Assembly (NCBI GenBank): GCA_949825065.1
Contig: OX463849.1
Location: 35,111,199-35,175,198 of the forward strand
Length of the DNA: 64,000 bases
Origin: Odontocerum albicorne
Taxonomy: Eukaryota; Arthropoda; Insecta; Trichoptera; Odontoceridae
Direction of reading: 5' to 3'
Each line of letters opens with the position of its first letter. Within the stretch, counting starts at the first letter, position 1. The notes beneath the pieces were generated by a model. It made no database searches, had not been told where the DNA came from, and worked only from the letters and a program-made list of their open reading frames with translations. A program made the translations under genes and the position numbers. Below are positions 63,429 through 64,000 of the stretch, piece by piece.

Positions 63429-64000
63429 TATTGTATTTATTTAACTAGTTTATAAAAGTACATCAGGCAGATTAATTGGTTTAAAGTGTTTTTTTCTGAC
63501 ATATTTTTTTTATCTTAATTATTGTTGGTATGCATGACCATGTCTTAAACTTAATAAATTTAAATAATATTTGAGTAAATATAACAAAAACTAAAACAAA
63601 AAACAATAAAAAAAAGGTACGGATGGAAGTTGTGTAGGAGTTAGGGATAAAGAATATTTTGAGTTAAATAATGATTTTATTTGTTTTTTCTTAAAAATTT
63701 ATAAGAATGTGGCACATTCAATTCGATCATTCTAAAGTTGAGCCGTATGAACCACAAAAAATAATGGGTATACGTATAATGATGTGTGCGTGTGGTATAC
63801 TCGTACTTAAGATTCTGGTATCACCAGAAAGGAGATCGGAGCTCCACGGTCAGAAAGAAAATTTCATTTTTCACGCAGATACTTCAACACTCCAAAGATG
63901 GTTGGCAAAACGTGGATATCTCACCCTTGTCCTATTTTGATCTAATGGAGTCGAAAACGATATTCACGTACCGTAGTATTTCGAACACTTGCTACGAGTT
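63429..64000. other. AT-rich end of window; one doubtful 77-codon frame
   Basis: The frame at 63707-63940 starts MWHIQFDHSKVEPYEPQKIM. Its second half ('tcaccagaaaggagatcgga', 'gctccacggtcagaaagaaa') is GC-richer than its surroundings. No domain is recognised and no splice context is convincing. It could be a decayed transposon piece. Confidence 0.25.

Overview
This window looks like AT-rich nuclear DNA from an arthropod, most likely an insect. There is no bacterial-style gene packing, no operon and no ribosome-binding site. It is dominated by decayed transposable elements of kinds common in insects: RTE-like non-LTR retrotransposons ending in (TGA)n or (TA)n, Jockey-like and RNase H-bearing LINE remnants, mariner elements, a ZMYM1-like hAT, a DUF4817-type DDE transposon and two abundant tRNA-derived SINE families. 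A hemipteran such as a planthopper would fit, but that is a guess. I see no complete host gene and no true rRNA or tRNA gene.

Labels used in the feature list. SINE-A: about 215 bp, tRNA-like head plus a core containing a near-palindrome of the TTGCCACATGGCAA type and a tail near TTGTACTGTATACAA. SINE-A2: the same kind of head joined to a different body. SINE-B: about 320-370 bp, another tRNA-like head and a body ending near CAACGACGACG. RTE-C: the commonest LINE remnant, coding for the last part of an RTE-like reverse transcriptase protein. Families C to J: further dispersed repeats of unknown class.

Layout. 1-9 kb: a repeat of unknown class interrupted by a short RTE insertion with a perfect target duplication, then RTE-C and other RTE pieces. 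9-19 kb: a LINE RNase H/C-terminal relic, SINEs, a 5' mariner fragment ending in a perfect 27-bp palindrome, a MITE nested in a LINE, and a Jockey-like relic. 19-29.6 kb: RTE-C copies, two long (TA)n arrays around another LINE 3' end, SINEs, and a DDE transposon carrying a nested RTE copy. 29.8-41 kb: SINEs, tandemly amplified pieces of RTE-C and SINE-B, a 38-bp satellite, and a 1,566-bp hAT with a perfect 8-bp target duplication inside a SINE-A. 41-64 kb: a possible short exon, more SINEs, a 16-bp minisatellite grown from a SINE-A core, a Penelope-like hairpin with a degraded hammerhead-like motif, and a mariner with both inverted termini.

Between the repeats lie islands of more GC-rich, apparently single-copy, non-coding DNA, about 150-350 bp each. 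They are the best candidates for host function, perhaps cis-regulatory elements in an intron or gene desert. The nested insertions give relative ages: SINE-A before hAT, DDE transposon before RTE, LINE before MITE, family D before RTE. All homology calls rest on recognising protein and DNA motifs by eye; no database search was run.
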